From the NCBI GenBank assembly GCA_038212305.1, contig JBBQUP010000004.1:1-64000 (forward strand): a stretch of 64,000 bases of DNA, in the 5' to 3' direction. The stretch comes from JBBQUP01 sp038212305 (GTDB lineage Bacteria > Bacteroidota > Bacteroidia > Bacteroidales > Marinilabiliaceae). Positions 63,696 to 64,000 of the stretch are shown here, one piece after another (within the stretch, counting starts at the first letter, position 1; the number at the start of each line of letters is the position of its first letter). The position numbers were made by a program, and so were the translations under genes. Below the pieces are notes generated by a model, which was not told where the DNA came from, made no database searches, and saw nothing but the letters and a program-made list of their open reading frames with translations.

Positions 63696-63730
63696 AAAGA
63701 GGTTTGTATTTATATACAGCCTCTTTTTTC
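63696..63730 (+). terminator. Intrinsic terminator
   Basis: AAAGAGG-TTGTAT / ATACA-GCCTCTTT with a T tail, 25 bases after the fusion-gene stop. Confidence 0.8.
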
Positions 63731-63770
63731 ATTTCATTCATATTATTATCTTAGCATTTAAAGAAACTCA

Positions 63771-64000
63771 ATGCAAACTATTTCTATCAATTACATAGCT
63801 GATATGAACCAAAAATTTGCAGATTTTCATTGTCATCCTCATGTGCGTTCATTTAATTATTTTCGAAATTCACCAATCGAAGGAACTGCTCATTACCATC
63901 CTTGGAATATTGTTGTAAGTAATATAAATAATGCAGATGAAGGGAAACGAGGTTCATCCTATTCTGAAGCTGATTTGGTAAAGTTAACCAATGGAAATGC
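63771..64000 (+). CDS. Putative metallo-dependent hydrolase, N-terminal part
   Basis: 76 codons are visible before the window ends. The start reads MQTISINYIADMNQKFADFHCHPHVRSF, where D-x-H-x-H-P-H is a typical first metal-binding strand of amidohydrolase or M19 dipeptidase-like TIM barrels. The rest is cut off, so family and activity remain open. Confidence 0.55.
   Translation, partial: MQTISINYIADMNQKFADFHCHPHVRSFNYFRNSPIEGTAHYHPWNIVVSNINNADEGKRGSSYSEADLVKLTNGN

Overview
The window is AT-rich DNA from a member of the Bacteroidota, most likely a Bacteroidales/Marinilabiliales-type organism. The evidence is a hybrid two-component regulator (HTCS), a type IX secretion (T9SS) cargo protein, TonB-receptor and DUF4249 remnants, a bacterial V-type ATPase operon with DUF2764, two long signal peptidases I, an S9B dipeptidyl peptidase, and TAnnTTTG-type -7 promoter boxes. 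All calls rest on reading the sequence and recalling protein families; no database search was run.

Layout. 1-1.4 kb: an edge fragment of an IS21 IstB gene and a decayed IS30 transposase. 1.4-6.4 kb: a frameshifted HTCS regulator and gene debris. 6.4-16.7 kb: a 1321-residue BNR-repeat T9SS cargo protein, small envelope and cytoplasmic proteins, then an envelope cluster (two L,D-transpeptidases, a helical lipoprotein with its own terminator, an unknown membrane-anchored protein) facing an ECF sigma factor and a PepSY-like protein. 16.7-24.7 kb: V-ATPase operon E, DUF2764, A, B, D, I, K; the K subunit carries all five side chains that bind Na+ in Enterococcus NtpK. 24.7-30.4 kb: an accessory stretch with a group II intron remnant and a two-gene unit (RecD/Pif1-like helicase, then a TPR-like protein with a cold-shock-like C-terminus), ending at tRNA-Pro. 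31-38.4 kb: housekeeping genes (purK, purE, two tRNA-Phe, M16 peptidase, O-methyltransferase, flavodoxin, MOSC protein, DEAD-box helicase). 38.5-41.6 kb: a dead TonB receptor and DUF4249 pair. 41.7-44.8 kb: a sugar-binding lipoprotein divergent from a chemoreceptor. 44.9-55.9 kb: PgpH-type HD phosphohydrolase, NlpC/P60, NUDIX, WbqC, two lepB genes, dapB, and the thrS-infC-rpmI-rplT operon, in which infC has an AUU start and a perfect Shine-Dalgarno. 56-64 kb: DPP-IV, DUF1080 protein, a 58-residue zinc-ribbon protein, a cryptochrome/photolyase remnant, a barrel protein, a DJ-1 protein, an acyl-activating/ACP/acyltransferase fusion, and the start of a metallo-hydrolase.

Two themes stand out. 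Gene decay is frequent (IS30, HTCS, TonB receptor/DUF4249, photolyase, group II intron), while housekeeping operons are intact. Candidates for less-described systems are the helicase/TPR-cold-shock pair, the L,D-transpeptidase cluster with a Braun-lipoprotein-like protein, the binding-protein/chemoreceptor pair, and a dispersed intergenic repeat of about 170 bp present twice.
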